A stretch of DNA of 64,000 nucleotides from Candidatus Geothrix odensensis. GTDB lineage: Bacteria; Acidobacteriota; Holophagae; Holophagales; Holophagaceae. The notes under the pieces are model-generated. The model saw nothing but the letters and a program-made list of their open reading frames with translations. It did no database searches and had not been told where the DNA came from. The stretch is taken from NCBI GenBank assembly GCA_016714685.1, contig JADKCH010000032.1:1-64000 (forward strand), given 5' to 3'. A program made the position numbers and the translations under genes. This document shows, in pieces, positions 1 to 9,030 of this stretch (position 1 is its first letter; each line of letters begins with the position of its first letter).

Positions 1-1000
1 GACAAGGTTCCACCTGCCGCTTCCGCCTCGCAACCCCAAGCCCGAAGGGAAGACCCCTGCGGTTCAGAACGGTGGAGAACGACCGCACGACTGCCATTAC
101 CCTGAAGGGCGAGGTCAGCGCCACCCCCGGCGCCGGGACCCTTCCTGCTGGGTTGGGCGCGGACGGCAGCCTCCAGGTGGAGGAGACCAGGGCCGAAAGA
201 CCCGGGCCTACCGCCAGATGAAGGGCCGCGCCACCGTGGACGCAATAGAAACCGCTGATGCTGAGGCGAGAGCTGGCTCCGGTGTGGCGAAGTCCGTGGA
301 GAAGGGCCGCTATCGAGAAGGTTCGCATCGTGGAGGTCCGTCATCGGGGCGAGAAGGATGCGCAGGGCCACCCAGCGCATCCAGGTGGAAGTCCACGGGG
401 AACCGGCCTCCACGGTCACGGTGGACGAGGCCGAGATCGAACGGCACGTCGGCGACCTGGCCCGGCACCAGAAGGAGATCGAGGTCCACGTCCGGCGACC
501 TGACCCGAACCTGAAGAACCCCGACGCACACCCCGCGACCTGCCCCCCGAAGAGCGCGCCCGCGTGAAGGCCGAGCTGAGCGGGCCAGGTGACATGAAAC
601 GGGGCCCGGGGGACATGGACGAGGCCCGGACCAAGATGGTGATCGTCAATAACGAGGGGCGCCGCGCGCCAGCACGAAGGGCAACAGCCGCATGATCCTC
701 CTGGAAGAGGTCCATGGCGCCTGCCGCGGGAAGAAGTGATTGTCGAAGTCACCACCGAGGTGGAACCGGGCGTCCTCATCAGCCGCAAGAAGATCGATGG
801 CAAGGAGGTCACCGAGGAGCGCATCGGCATTCCATGGTTTGCTGGACGGTGACCACGCATCATCCGCAGGCGTGCGCCGAGAGGCGACTGGGTCGAGAAG
901 CGGGTGAAGGTGTTCCGAAGGGCGGGGATCCAGCCACGGGCGCCACCTGACCTTCTCGAGCCCGGAAGGCGCACCGGCCCAGAGCCGCGAGGCTGAGATT
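1..1000 (+). pseudogene. Broken reading frame of an unidentified protein, possibly cut by the window edge
   Basis: Protein-like sequence can be followed left to right only by jumping between all three plus-strand frames. Readable pieces are ITLKGEVSATPGAGTLPAGL near 95-160, IQVEVHGEPASTVTVDEAEI near 380-440, LTPEERARVKAEL near 540-580 and EEVIVEVTTEVEPGVLISRK near 730-790. The pieces are rich in Glu, Val and Arg and look like an extracytoplasmic or regulatory domain, but I do not recognise the family. There are at least four frame changes in 1 kb. The 5' end may lie outside the window. Indel-rich sequence or a genuine pseudogene are both possible; the neighbouring genes show the same kind of damage. 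Confidence 0.35.
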
Positions 1001-1275
1001 AAGGGGCCCGCAGCAGGCCCCGAAGTCCCGCAGAAGGGGCTGATGCCCTGCAGCAGGACACCGGCCGGACTCCCCGAATGCCGCCCCTCCCCAGGGGTTC
1101 CAAACGAGGCACGGCGGCCCCGTCCCACGGCGATGCCGCTTCGCCACCACCCCCCCGCCGCCACCGGCTCCTGACGCACCGCCTGCGCCCCCGCGCCACC
1201 CGCACCGCCCGCACCTCTCCCGCACCGCCAGAATGATCGACGCCGCCGAGAACTGGCCGCCGGGGCCTCGTGGCG

Positions 1276-3415
1276 TCAGGAGGCCTCGAGGAAGGTGGTC
1301 ACGCGCTCCCAGTCCCGCGTCGGAGGGAAGGAGCGCGGCTCACCCGGGCGCGTAGCGCTTGCCCAGCTTGTCCTCGCTGGGCAGCATGAGGCGTGGACCC
1401 AAGATTGCCACCACCCCGCGGTCGGCGCGGGTGCGATGAGGCAGCTGATGCCTGGGTTTCCAGCTTCAGCGTCATCCGCGGCACCTGGATGCCGATGGAA
1501 GCCCAGGCCCTCGCTGCGCGTCCGCCTCGCGGATGCGCGCCTGCAGCACGAGGTCGTCCGGCGGGGCGAAGGGGAGGGCCGACACGATGACCTCAGGTTC
1601 AGCGCACTCCGACCTGATCCACGCCCTGCCAGAAGCGGGCCAGGCCCAGCGCGGCTGACGGCGGCGCGGAAGCGGTCCAGCAGCTGCGCGCGCGAGAGAC
1701 CGTCCTGCACGAAGAAGGTGAGCCCCGCAGGGCGGCTTCCAGGCGGGGGCGGAAGGCCGCCAGCATCTTGCGGCTGGTGAAGAGCAGCAGGGCCTGGCCC
1801 TGGCTGGCCCGCAGCAGGGCCCAGCGGCTCGAGGGAGGTTTCACCTCCATGCCGGATCGCCACGTGCCCCCACCGGCGCCGGGGCGGCGTCGCAGGTCCG
1901 AAGGCACGCAGAGGAGGCACCGGGGCTTCGAAGTCGAACGGGCTCTTCCACGTTCTCGGCCACTTCACCCGGGCTTCGGGAGCCCCCTGGCGCAGGCCCA
2001 GGCCATTGAAGCCGCGGCCATCGCGCAGGGTGGCGCTGGTGAGGAGGACGCCTGGAAGCCGCGTCGCACGTGCTCGGGAAGAAGGGCCGCACATCCACCG
2101 GGTTCGACTTGAAGTGGACGAGGTTGTCGCCTGCGGCTCAAAGGGACACCCAGCCCTCACGCGCGAAGATCTGCTTCATGCGCTGAAAACGCCGTGCCCA
2201 CTCCTGCTCGGCGAGCCAGCATCCCAGGGGGTTCCGGATCGACGGAGGCGAGTGGCGGGCTTCCTGCCACAGCGGATGGCCCGCTCTCCGCCCAGACGCC
2301 CATTGCGTTTGGCTAGGCCCGCATCTCGGCCCGGCCAGCAGGGGCAGGCCACCACCCCTCCAGGGGCACCCAGGAAGGAGGTCCGTGCAGGCGCGCCCCA
2401 GGCCTCCAGCAGCCCTGCCCCGGACAGGTGCCCTGGCCCCGGGCCCCGTCCCGCAGATCCGTGAACAGTAGGTTCAGCGGCGCGGCTGGACTCAGGTCCT
2501 CGGCGCAGTTTCCGTGAGCTGCCCTTCCAGGTCGTACCCGTCGAGGATCCGCCACCGGCGCGTCCGGTAGCACCCGGCGGAAGGCGGACTGGCGCGGCAC
2601 GAGGTCGGCCAGCAGAGAGCGTGGTTCACGATGATGAGGTCGGCCTTAGCCACTTCCGCCCGCAGCCGAGAGGTAGCAGTCTCGGTAGCGCGAAAACTGG
2701 CGGCCCGTGCAGCGCCCGGCCCGGGCGCGCTGACCTTGTCCCACAGGGGCGTCGCGCCCGCCGAAGGGCCCAGGCCTTCGCGATCCCCATCCCGCGTCTC
2801 CCAGGTCCAGCGCCGCAGGGCCAGCCAGAGCCGCTGATCGGCCCGGGTGAACTCCAGGTGCGGGATCCTGGGACACGGCCTCAGGCCGTGCGGCAGAGGT
2901 AGCTGCGCGGCCCCTGGCGCGCAGCAGCCTTGTCGGTCGACCCCAGGATGCCCGCAGGCCCGGGGCACGTCCTCCTCCAGCAGCCGCCGCTGGAGCTGCT
3001 TGGTGCGCGTGGCCACCCGACGGTGTGCCGCCCGCCGCCAGCGCCGGCACCAGGTAGCCAGGGTTTGCCCGTGCCCATGCCGGCCTCAACGCCTGGATCA
3101 CAGGCCCTCGGGCCTGGAGTCGGGTTCGCCACCGCCGCGCTGACGCCACTGATCGAAGCGGGTCCCGCCTCTCCACCACGGTGTTGTGCACCAGCCCCGC
3201 CATGCGCCGCTGGCCGGCCGGTCCTCCGCCCCGGAAAGCAGGCGAAGATCCGACTCCTCCGGCGGGCGAAATAGCGGTCCATGCGGTGCGCCATTTCCCT
3301 CATGTGGAGCAAAGGCGTGAAAAAGGGCGAATCCCGGTAATCAGGATCCGCAGAGAGACGAGTAAGGGGGAGGAAGAGGATGGCAGTCCTCCTTTCGAGC
3401 GTCCGCAGGACGTTT
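1276..3415 (-). pseudogene. DinG/XPD-like ATP-dependent helicase, multiple frameshifts
   Basis: Read on the minus strand across changing frames, this is a superfamily 2 iron-sulfur-type helicase of the DinG family, which unwinds DNA 5' to 3' during repair. In order: VEAGMGTGK (Walker A region, near 3090), VATRTKQLQRRLLEEDVPRA (near 2960-3015), ADLIIVNHAL (near 2620-2650), a degenerate DEAH-like segment next to DLEGQLTE (near 2510-2540), GVLLTSATLRDG (near 2020-2060), SPFDFEAPVPPL (near 1920-1955), ALLLFTSRKMLAAFRPRLEA (near 1740-1800) and FWQGVD (near 1625). The C-terminal piece ends at 1276. All key motifs survive, but at least six frame changes separate them. That suggests indel errors or very recent decay, because old pseudogenes lose motifs as well as frame. 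Confidence 0.7.
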
Positions 3416-3432
3416 TCGCGCCTTTCAGCGGC

Positions 3433-3901
3433 TTAACGTGCTTGTGATACCTTGCCGAGCAGAATGAAGACGGTCCGGTAAGCTGTTCCAGGAAGACTAC
3501 CCGGCTGAGTTTCCTCGGGAAAGGTCAAGGGGCGACAGGCTTCATCCGCTCCGGGATCTCCTTTTTGGGCGGGATCGAAACCATGGCTGCTGCCCAGGGC
3601 GAAGGCCAGGCTCTCGCCGCGTTCGCGCAGCTCCACCAGCCATCGGGCGCAGGCCCCCGCTGCTGCGTCGAGGTCCCTCCGGCGTCAGCAGTGACCGGGC
3701 ACCTCGCGGCCGCCAGTCTCAGCCGCAGGCGCTCCGCCTCCCTCCCGCAGTTGCCGGGCGGATCCCCCCACCCTCGGGCGCTCCACCACCTCGATGCGGG
3801 CATAGGTCCCTGAGCATGCCGAGAGGTAACGCTCCTGCAGCTTCTGGCAGGGTTCGAGGCGGGAGGAAAACGAAGGCGAGGATTTCGGAGATCGGATACA
3901 T
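3433..3901 (-). pseudogene. rlmH: 23S rRNA (pseudouridine1915-N3)-methyltransferase RlmH, frameshifted
   Basis: RlmH is a small SPOUT methyltransferase that modifies pseudouridine 1915 of 23S rRNA. The minus strand reads ILAFVFLPPR (near 3860-3885), LQERYLSACSGTYARIEVVE (near 3790-3845), REAERLRLRLA (near 3715-3745), ELRERGESLAFALGSSHGFD (near 3575-3635), then IPERMK, PLTFP and YRTVFILLG (3450-3560). SLAFALGSSHGFDP followed by the LTFP and LYR stretches matches the C-terminal SAM-binding knot of the family. At least four frame changes break it. Total length (about 155 codons) is normal for RlmH. The gene lies just upstream of the helicase remnant on the same strand. Correcting single-base indels would give a full protein, so a sequence-quality problem is the likelier cause. 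Confidence 0.7.
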
Positions 3902-3986
3902 GATCCTATTGTGATGTAAACCTCTCTTGGCAGCGCAGAAGGATGGCTCCAACATCCCCACATCCAGCCCCTTCCGGAGGTTCCTC

Positions 3987-4588
3987 ATGCGCAGATCCCT
4001 GATGTCTCTCCTGGCCAGCCTGCTTCTCGTGCCGGCCCCATCAGCTGTGGCGGCGACGCGATCCCGACCACGGCACCCGAGGCCGCCAAGGAGCCCCGCG
4101 GACATCCTCTACCACCTGCAGTACCTGGCTGTCGTAAGGACTGCAAGCACGTGGCGCTCATCGCCCCATCACTCCCGGACGTGGTGCCCCGCCCGCCAGC
4201 TCCACCTGGATGCCAAGGCCCTGGGCCTCACCCTGACTCCGAAGAGCCTCAAGGGCCTGGGCATCGGCACCTGGCCAGCAAGCTCGACGTGCTCACCGGC
4301 GGCCCCACCGATGACTATCCGGTGAAGGATGCGCGCCTGGCCTTCAACTCCGGCATCTACCGCATGACCGCAAGGCCTCACGGCTAAGACCTGGGGCAAG
4401 ATGCGCCATGGGCATCTCCGACAACTCCGCCGGCCAGGTATGGCTCCCAGGCGGTCATCAAGACATGGCCCCCAGGCTTCGACGGCAAGAAGGTCATGAC
4501 CGTGAGCTGCCTCAAGAAGCCAGACGGAACCTTCGGGGTGACCCTGATCCGCTGGGAGATCAACCCCAAGAGCCTGAACCAGGAATAG
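3987..4588 (+). pseudogene. Secreted protein of unknown function, frameshifted
   Basis: The ATG at 3987 opens MRRSLMSLLASLLLVPAPSA followed by VAA, a good Sec signal peptide with an Ala-rich cleavage region. After it the coding signal changes frame several times: DILYHLQYL, KALGLTLTPKSLKGLGIG, ASKLDVLTGGPTDDYPVKDA, ARLAFNSGIYRMTA and finally KKVMTVSCLKKPDGTFGVTL with IRWEINPKSLNQE before the TAG at 4588. I do not recognise the family. A perfect hairpin terminator follows 33 nt later, which supports a real transcription unit ending here. The damage resembles that of the neighbours on the left. Confidence 0.45.
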
Positions 4589-4621
4589 TCCGCTGACGGC
4601 TCGGAGCGTGGCGCTCCGGGT

Positions 4622-4650
4622 GGAAAGGGCCCGCGCTGCGGGCCCTTTCC
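4622..4650 (+). terminator. Rho-independent-type hairpin
   Basis: A perfect 13-bp GC-rich inverted repeat (GGAAAGGGCCCGC, loop GCT, GCGGGCCCTTTCC) sits 33 nt after the stop of the secreted-protein gene. No strong U tract follows, so termination may be weak. Confidence 0.6.
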
Positions 4651-4699
4651 ATGAAATGCTTTTCATCATTCGGGCCACGCGAGCCCCGCAGGATGCCCC

Positions 4700-5175
4700 G
4701 TGCACATCACCGTCCACTTCGCCTCACCCCCGACGAAGCCCTCCGGGGCACCGGGCCTTCAAGCGCCTCTGGCATGGCCTCTCCGTGGGCTCGGGCGCTG
4801 ATGGTCCTCATGGGCATCACGGCCCTCCAGGCCTCACCAGACAGCCGCGGCCTGCCCCTGATCATGCTCATCAACGGCCTGCTCTTCCTGGTCCTGCCCG
4901 AGGCGGTGCTGCGCTGGGCCCGCCTGCGCCGCGGGGCCGAGGCCTACCCGCCCATGGAGGTGACCCTGGATGACGAGGGCCTCACCCTGCGCACCGAGGC
5001 CAGCGAGGGCGGCCTGCCCTGGGCTTCCTTCGCCGAGATCCAGCGCCACAGCGGCTTCTGGATCTTCCGCATCAGCCGCTCCCAGGCCGTGCTGGTGCCG
5101 GAACGGGCTTTCGACGAGGGGGCCGGCGCCGAGCTGGCCGCCTTCCTCCGCGAGCGGAAGCTGTTCCGGGGATGA
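4700..5175 (+). CDS. YcxB-like membrane protein, frame breaks in the first 90 bases
   Basis: The intact part (from about 4790) encodes a membrane-anchor segment (ALMVLMGITALQA, then LIMLINGLLFLVLPEAVLRW) and a C-terminal YcxB-like domain: MEVTLDDEGLTLRTEASEGG, LPWASFAEIQRHSGFWIFRI and a final AAFLRERKLFRG. Members of this family have two TM helices followed by a small beta domain; the function is unknown. The N-terminus of the family is found in three different frames here: VHITVHF from GTG 4700, then LTPDEALRG, then HRAFKRLWHGLSVG. So two or three indels lie between 4715 and 4790, the last of the dense run that starts at base 1. The stop overlaps the start of the glycosylase gene (ATGA), indicating co-transcription. 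Confidence 0.6.
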
Positions 5176-5756
5176 ACCTGCAGGGCCCCGCCCCCGCCGC
5201 GGCGCGCGCCCTCCTGGGCCAGCTGCTGGTGCGAGCCGAGGTCACGCTGCGCATCACGGAGGTGGAGGCCTACGGCGGACCCGGGGACAGCGCCAGCCAC
5301 GCCCGCCATGGCCGCACGGCCCGCAACGCGCCCATGTGGGGTCCCCCCGGGCGCGCCTATCTCTACTTCTGCTACGGCATGCACTGGATGCTGAACGTGG
5401 TGACAGGGCCCGAAGGCGAGGCCTCCGCGGTGCTCATCCGGGGCGCCGAGGTGGTGACGGGCCTCGACACCGTACTGGTCCGCCGGAAGGCCGCCAGGGC
5501 CACGCCCCTGCTCTGCGCGGGCCCGGGCAAGGTGGCCCAGGCCCTGGGGCTCGACCGTGCCTTCGACGGCCACGACCTGCTGAGCCCGGGCGGACTGGAG
5601 CTGCGCCCGGGGACTCCACCGACATCCATCCTCGCCGGACCACGCCTGGGCATCGGCTTCGCCACCCCGGAGGACCAGGCCCGCCCCTGGCGCTACGCCG
5701 ACAGCGGCAGTTCCGCCGTCCTGCGGAAGCGGGAGCTGGCACCCTGGGAGCCCTGA
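5172..5756 (+). CDS. mpg: 3-methyladenine DNA glycosylase (AAG/MPG family)
   Basis: A 194-residue base-excision-repair glycosylase that flips out and removes alkylated purines such as 3-methyladenine and hypoxanthine. Diagnostic stretches are ITEVEAYGGPGDSASHARHG, which carries the catalytic Glu and is followed by RTARNAPMWGPPGRAYLYFC (residues about 30-70), then YGMHWMLNVVTGPEGEASAV and CAGPGKVAQALGLDRAFDG. Length is typical for bacterial AAG. The start ATG overlaps the stop of the YcxB-like gene, so the two are probably translated from one message. No frame damage is seen from here onward until 12.4 kb. Confidence 0.93.
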   Translation: MNLQGPAPAAARALLGQLLVRAEVTLRITEVEAYGGPGDSASHARHGRTARNAPMWGPPGRAYLYFCYGMHWMLNVVTGPEGEASAVLIRGAEVVTGLDTVLVRRKAARATPLLCAGPGKVAQALGLDRAFDGHDLLSPGGLELRPGTPPTSILAGPRLGIGFATPEDQARPWRYADSGSSAVLRKRELAPWEP

Positions 5757-5770
5757 GGCCCGGAGGTCCC

Positions 5771-5974
5771 ATGCCCTACGTCAACATCCGCATCACCCGC
5801 GAGGGCGCCACTCCCGAACAAAAGGCGCGGCTGATCCAGGGCGCCACGCAGCTGCTGGTGGACGTCCTCGGGAAGAACCCCCAAACCACGGTCGTCATCA
5901 TCGACGAAGTGGACACCGACAACTGGGGCATCGGCGGCGAGACCGTCACCGCACGGCGGCAGCAGGGGAGATAA
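5771..5974 (+). CDS. 4-oxalocrotonate tautomerase-like protein
   Basis: A 67-residue protein. The initiating Met is followed directly by Pro (MPYVNIRITREGATPEQKAR), giving the N-terminal catalytic proline that defines the tautomerase superfamily. The rest (QLLVDVLGKNPQTTVVIIDE, then NWGIGGETV) is the typical beta-alpha-beta unit that assembles into hexamers. It lies 14 nt behind the glycosylase gene and probably shares its transcript. The substrate cannot be told from sequence; many small tautomerases are promiscuous. The start is fixed by the required Pro-1. Confidence 0.9.
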   Translation: MPYVNIRITREGATPEQKARLIQGATQLLVDVLGKNPQTTVVIIDEVDTDNWGIGGETVTARRQQGR

Positions 5975-6085
5975 GCTCCGACCTTGTGCATCGGCACGCG
6001 CGCACCCATACTCAGGATCCGCTCGATTCGAGCCCTCGCGGGGGTAGAGCCACAGCGGCCACCTCACAGGGTGGATCGTTCACAC

Positions 6086-6473
6086 GGGGGTGACCGGTTT
6101 CGACAGGTCGTGATCCAGGTGCACGGTGCAGGCGGGGGTTGGACGGATGGCCCCCTTATCAATCCGCCCACATCAAACTGCCAACGATAACTTCGAACTG
6201 GCTCTCGCTGCCTAGGGCAACCTAGGCTCGAGCGAGTCCCCGGGATCTCTGGTACGGGCTCGTTAAACCCCTGAAAGGGTGGCTTCGGCCTGCCGGACAG
6301 GGATTCCAGATAGGCCGCCGCGACGCACCCTGACGGTGGCCGAGATCAGGGCGCAAACGTTCCGAGCGGCTCGTCCGTTCCCCGCCGGAAGGTTTCAAGA
6401 ACGGACCAAGCCTGTGGAAGAACCGCCATCCGGCATGTCTTGGACGTGGGTTCGACTCCCACCACCTCCACCA
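6086..6473 (+). ncRNA. ssrA: Transfer-messenger RNA (tmRNA)
   Basis: One-piece tmRNA that rescues stalled ribosomes and tags the nascent chain for proteolysis. The 5' acceptor strand GGGGGTG (6086-6092) pairs with CACCTCC (6464-6470), followed by the encoded ACCA end at 6473. The conserved GACCGGTTTCGACAGG lies at 6092-6107 and the T-arm-like GGTTCGACTCCCACC near 6449-6463. The tag reading frame, 6180-6215, encodes ANDNFELALAA and ends in TAG. The terminal LAA-type degron is recognised by ClpXP in other bacteria. A perfect terminator follows 4 nt after the mature 3' end. Confidence 0.97.
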
Positions 6474-6477
6474 ACGG

Positions 6478-6501
6478 AAAACCCCCGCTACCGGGGGTTT
6501 T
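6478..6501 (+). terminator. tmRNA terminator
   Basis: A 10-bp perfect stem (AAAACCCCCG, loop CTAC, CGGGGGTTTT) starts 4 nt after the tmRNA CCA. The A and T ends let it work in both directions, so it may also terminate the convergent minus-strand gene ending at 6516. Confidence 0.9.
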
Positions 6502-6515
6502 CTTATGCCTCATCC

Positions 6516-6971
6516 TCAGTCATTCCTGCGGCCGTCGCCTCGCTCGTGATCTCTTCCCCGCGATTCGCCCCGCCGAGATCCGCGACGGTGGTCCCGGCGC
6601 CAGCGGGTGTAGTCATCCCCTTCGACCAGCCGCTCGTGGGACCAGTGCCCCGGCTCGTAGCGGTAGGCTCCGCTCTCGCGGCGATAGCGGGGCGCCACCC
6701 AGCTCGAGCCGCGCCGGGTGGGCCGTTCCCAGCGCCCAGGAGCCCAGGCCCAGCGGTCGTCCTGGCGATCCCAGTACCCGGCGACCCACCGATGGTTCCG
6801 GCTGGGACGGCGCATCCGCACTTCCACCTGGGGTGGTGGCGGCGCGTCCGGCGCGATGCGGATGTGGATGGAGGGAAGATCCACGCCGATCCGGATCTGG
6901 GCGGTGGCAGGCGCGGCACTCAACACCGCCAGCACTGCGGGTAGAACCAATCTAGCCAATGTCTTTTGCAT
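6516..6971 (-). CDS. Secreted YXWGXW-repeat protein
   Basis: A 151-residue protein with a clean signal peptide (MQKTLARLVLPAVLAVLSAA, PATAQ). The mature part has the short aromatic repeats of the YXWGXW family: AGYWDRQDDRWAWAPGRWER near residues 64-83 and YRYEPGHWSHE near 102-113. The last 35 residues are almost all Arg, Asp, Glu and Gly. Such proteins are periplasmic or outer-membrane associated; no biochemical role is established. It converges on the tmRNA terminator. The minus-strand gene that starts at 7803 is also secreted and basic, but 125 nt separate the two, so co-transcription is uncertain. Confidence 0.85.
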   Translation of the reverse strand: MQKTLARLVLPAVLAVLSAAPATAQIRIGVDLPSIHIRIAPDAPPPPQVEVRMRRPSRNHRWVAGYWDRQDDRWAWAPGRWERPTRRGSSWVAPRYRRESGAYRYEPGHWSHERLVEGDDYTRWRRDHRRGSRRGESRGRDHERGDGRRND

Positions 6972-7095
6972 GCAGGACTCCTCGACCGTGGTGGATTCAG
7001 GCGGGTGCCGCTTCGGTCATGCCGGCACCCGTTTCGGGCATTCGATGCTGTCGTTGGGCTTGGGCGGGCACCGTGATCGGCGTCCTCGCTGGTGC

Positions 7096-7803
7096 CTACC
7101 TGACCATGACGGTGATGGCGATGCGATCCATCGCGTGTCTGCGGTTGAGCAGGTAATAGCCGCCATCCCAGTACTCGATGTAGAGGTCGTCGTCTCCGTA
7201 CCAGGTCTCAGACCAGTACTCGGGCCAGGGGTCCATGACGCTGAACCAGAAGCCGTTGAACTGGAACCGGGGGAACCCGCCGATGACGATCAAGGGGAAG
7301 CGGGACATCCGGAACCCATGGCTGGGCCCGAAGGAGCCGTGGAAACGGTGGTCGGGAATGCGGTAGCCGCGGTAGCCCCCCCGGTCCTGCCAGGTCCGAT
7401 GTTCCGCCTTCCAGTCCCGCGCACGGCGGGCGGGCCAGGCCGATTGGTGCTGGCTCTCACGCCTTTGCAGGGGATGCGGCCTGGGGCGGGGCCCCTCGGC
7501 GGGAAGCCGTTGGCCCTGCTCGGCACGGCCGCCAGGCGTGGGTGGCCGGTCGGCCCTGGGCTCGGGGCGATCCTGGAGTTTTCGAGGAGGGGCCCGCTCC
7601 GGCCGCGGTTCTCGCTGCGGCCTGGCCTCGCGCTGTGGCTGCTCCGGGCGCTCGGGTCGGGAGGGCCGGGGTTGTTTCGCCTTGGCCTCCTGCGCCTGCC
7701 TTCTCGAGTCCTGCTCGCGCTGGTCATGCTGGGCATAGGCGGGCGTCATGGCTTCGAGCAGCAGGGGCAGGATGCCCAGATTGATGAGTCCGATGGATAA
7801 CAT
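7096..7803 (-). CDS. Secreted basic low-complexity protein, unknown function
   Basis: About 235 residues. An N-terminal hydrophobic stretch (LSIGLINLGILPLLLEAMTP, AYAQ) works as a signal peptide. Residues about 27-130 are a Pro/Arg/Gln/Glu-rich spacer without structure. The C-terminal half is compact and aromatic: GYRGYRIPDHRFHGSFGPSH, RFPLIVIGGFPRFQFNGFWF, DPWPEYWSETWYGDDDLYIE and YWDGGYYLLNRRH. This last part resembles short envelope domains annotated as hypothetical in related genomes; I cannot name it. The ATG at 7803 is preferred over the GTG one codon earlier. Confidence 0.75.
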   Translation of the reverse strand: MLSIGLINLGILPLLLEAMTPAYAQHDQREQDSRRQAQEAKAKQPRPSRPERPEQPQREARPQREPRPERAPPRKLQDRPEPRADRPPTPGGRAEQGQRLPAEGPRPRPHPLQRRESQHQSAWPARRARDWKAEHRTWQDRGGYRGYRIPDHRFHGSFGPSHGFRMSRFPLIVIGGFPRFQFNGFWFSVMDPWPEYWSETWYGDDDLYIEYWDGGYYLLNRRHAMDRIAITVMVR

Positions 7804-7983
7804 CACGACGCTCCTGGTGGATGTCTGCGCGGATGGGCAGACCTTCCACGAGGGACAACGGCCTGCCGGGCCCGTAGAGCAGCGGATTCCATGCCAGGCT
7901 GGAAGATGGTTGATCTCTTTGACTTGCCCTGAATCATCCCGGTGGTGACCAGGGCGGACCTATCAAGCCGAGGGACCCCCCAT

Positions 7984-8724
7984 TCAATTCGATGGACCCG
8001 TACCGTGCGCGGTTTTCGGCTCCCGGATGCAGAGCAGGATCTGGTTCCCGGCCATGGCTCCCCTCGTCCCGGGGTCCTGTCGCAGGCTGAAGCCAGCGTC
8101 CGCCAGGTCCATCCGTAGGTCGGCCAGGGATCGCCAATGGACGCGGGGTGCCAGATTCCACCCGAAGCCGACGGCCAATCGTTCGGCAAGGCGGGTCAGG
8201 ATCGCCATTCCTCCGGCCTGGGCGTCCATCACCCGGAGCAGGAGCCTGCCCCCCTCCGGGAGGTGGGCGCCGATCCTGAACAGCAAGGCACGCTGGCGCT
8301 CGGCGGGCAGGTAGTGGAGCACGTCCAGGACCGTCACCACCGAGCAGGGGGGCCAAGGCACTTCGAACAAGTCTCCGCACAGGATCCGCGTCCCGACCTT
8401 CCCCTCCGCAGTCCGTTGCCCGAACCGCGCCTTGGCTGGATCCCACTCGATGCCCAGCGTCTCGTTGCGGAGTCCCCTTGCCTCCAGCAACAAGCCCAGC
8501 AGGCCGATCCCGCACCCCAGGTCGAGGACCCCATCGCCCGGTGGGATCAAGGAAAGGGCCGCCGGGTAAAGCTGGTCCATCCGCACCTTGCTCATCCCGT
8601 AGCCCCTCAGCCAGCGGGCACCAGCACCGGGAGCGCCTTCGAGCCTGGCCACGACCTTGGCGATCGAGTCCGCGATGGGCATCGCATGGGGAAAGCTGGA
8701 GTCTACGGCTTGGAGTCGTGGCAT
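7984..8724 (-). CDS. Class I SAM-dependent methyltransferase (copy A)
   Basis: A 246-residue Rossmann-fold methyltransferase. Motif I is VLDLGCGIGLLGLLLEARG (residues about 66-84), followed by the acidic LGIEWDPAKA (motif II), CGDLFEVPWPP (motif III region), VLDVLHYLPAERQ (motif IV) and HLPEGGRLLLRVMD (motif V). The substrate is unknown. A second copy of equal length and high identity lies at 17937-18677 on the opposite strand. Downstream on the same strand as the Omp85 gene and the small membrane ORF, so it may belong to an envelope operon. Confidence 0.88.
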   Translation of the reverse strand: MPRLQAVDSSFPHAMPIADSIAKVVARLEGAPGAGARWLRGYGMSKVRMDQLYPAALSLIPPGDGVLDLGCGIGLLGLLLEARGLRNETLGIEWDPAKARFGQRTAEGKVGTRILCGDLFEVPWPPCSVVTVLDVLHYLPAERQRALLFRIGAHLPEGGRLLLRVMDAQAGGMAILTRLAERLAVGFGWNLAPRVHWRSLADLRMDLADAGFSLRQDPGTRGAMAGNQILLCIREPKTAHGTGPSN

Positions 8725-8742
8725 GTCGGGCCTCTTCCTGGT

Positions 8743-8970
8743 CTAGGCAGTTCGTTCGCGGGCCTGTCGGTACCTTTGCACGGCCTTGAAGGCCTCGAAC
8801 CAGAGGATGCTCGCGAAGCCCAGCGCACACGCCATGATGAGGTCCAGGCCACGGATCGGCGCGAAGCTGTCGGCGATGGCCCGCGCGGTGCCCTCGCGGG
8901 CCATGATCATCGTCTGGTTGGCCAGCCCCTGGATCGTGCCCCGGGCCAGGGGCTCCATGACCGGGGCCAC
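8743..8970 (-). CDS. Small single-TM protein or gene remnant after the Omp85 gene
   Basis: The open frame begins directly after the TGA of the Omp85 gene, in the same frame, and runs 95 codons to 8743. The first usable start is the GTG at 8970 (75 residues); upstream codons read SLDDIFQSIDQETRELA. The sequence has an amphipathic N-terminal half and one TM helix (LDLIMACALGFASILWFEAF) followed by a basic tail. There is no clear ribosome site. It could be a small membrane protein or the last piece of a lost larger membrane protein. The family is not recognised. Confidence 0.4.
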   Translation of the reverse strand: MAPVMEPLARGTIQGLANQTMIMAREGTARAIADSFAPIRGLDLIMACALGFASILWFEAFKAVQRYRQARERTA

Positions 8971-9030
8971 GGCCAGCTCACGGGTCTCCTGGTCGATGCT
9001 CTGGAAGATGTCATCCAGGGACCCGCGGGA

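Noticed and set aside
6440..6473. Separate tRNA gene suggested by the T-arm and CCA end
   Set aside because: These belong to the tRNA-like domain of the tmRNA; no anticodon arm is present.
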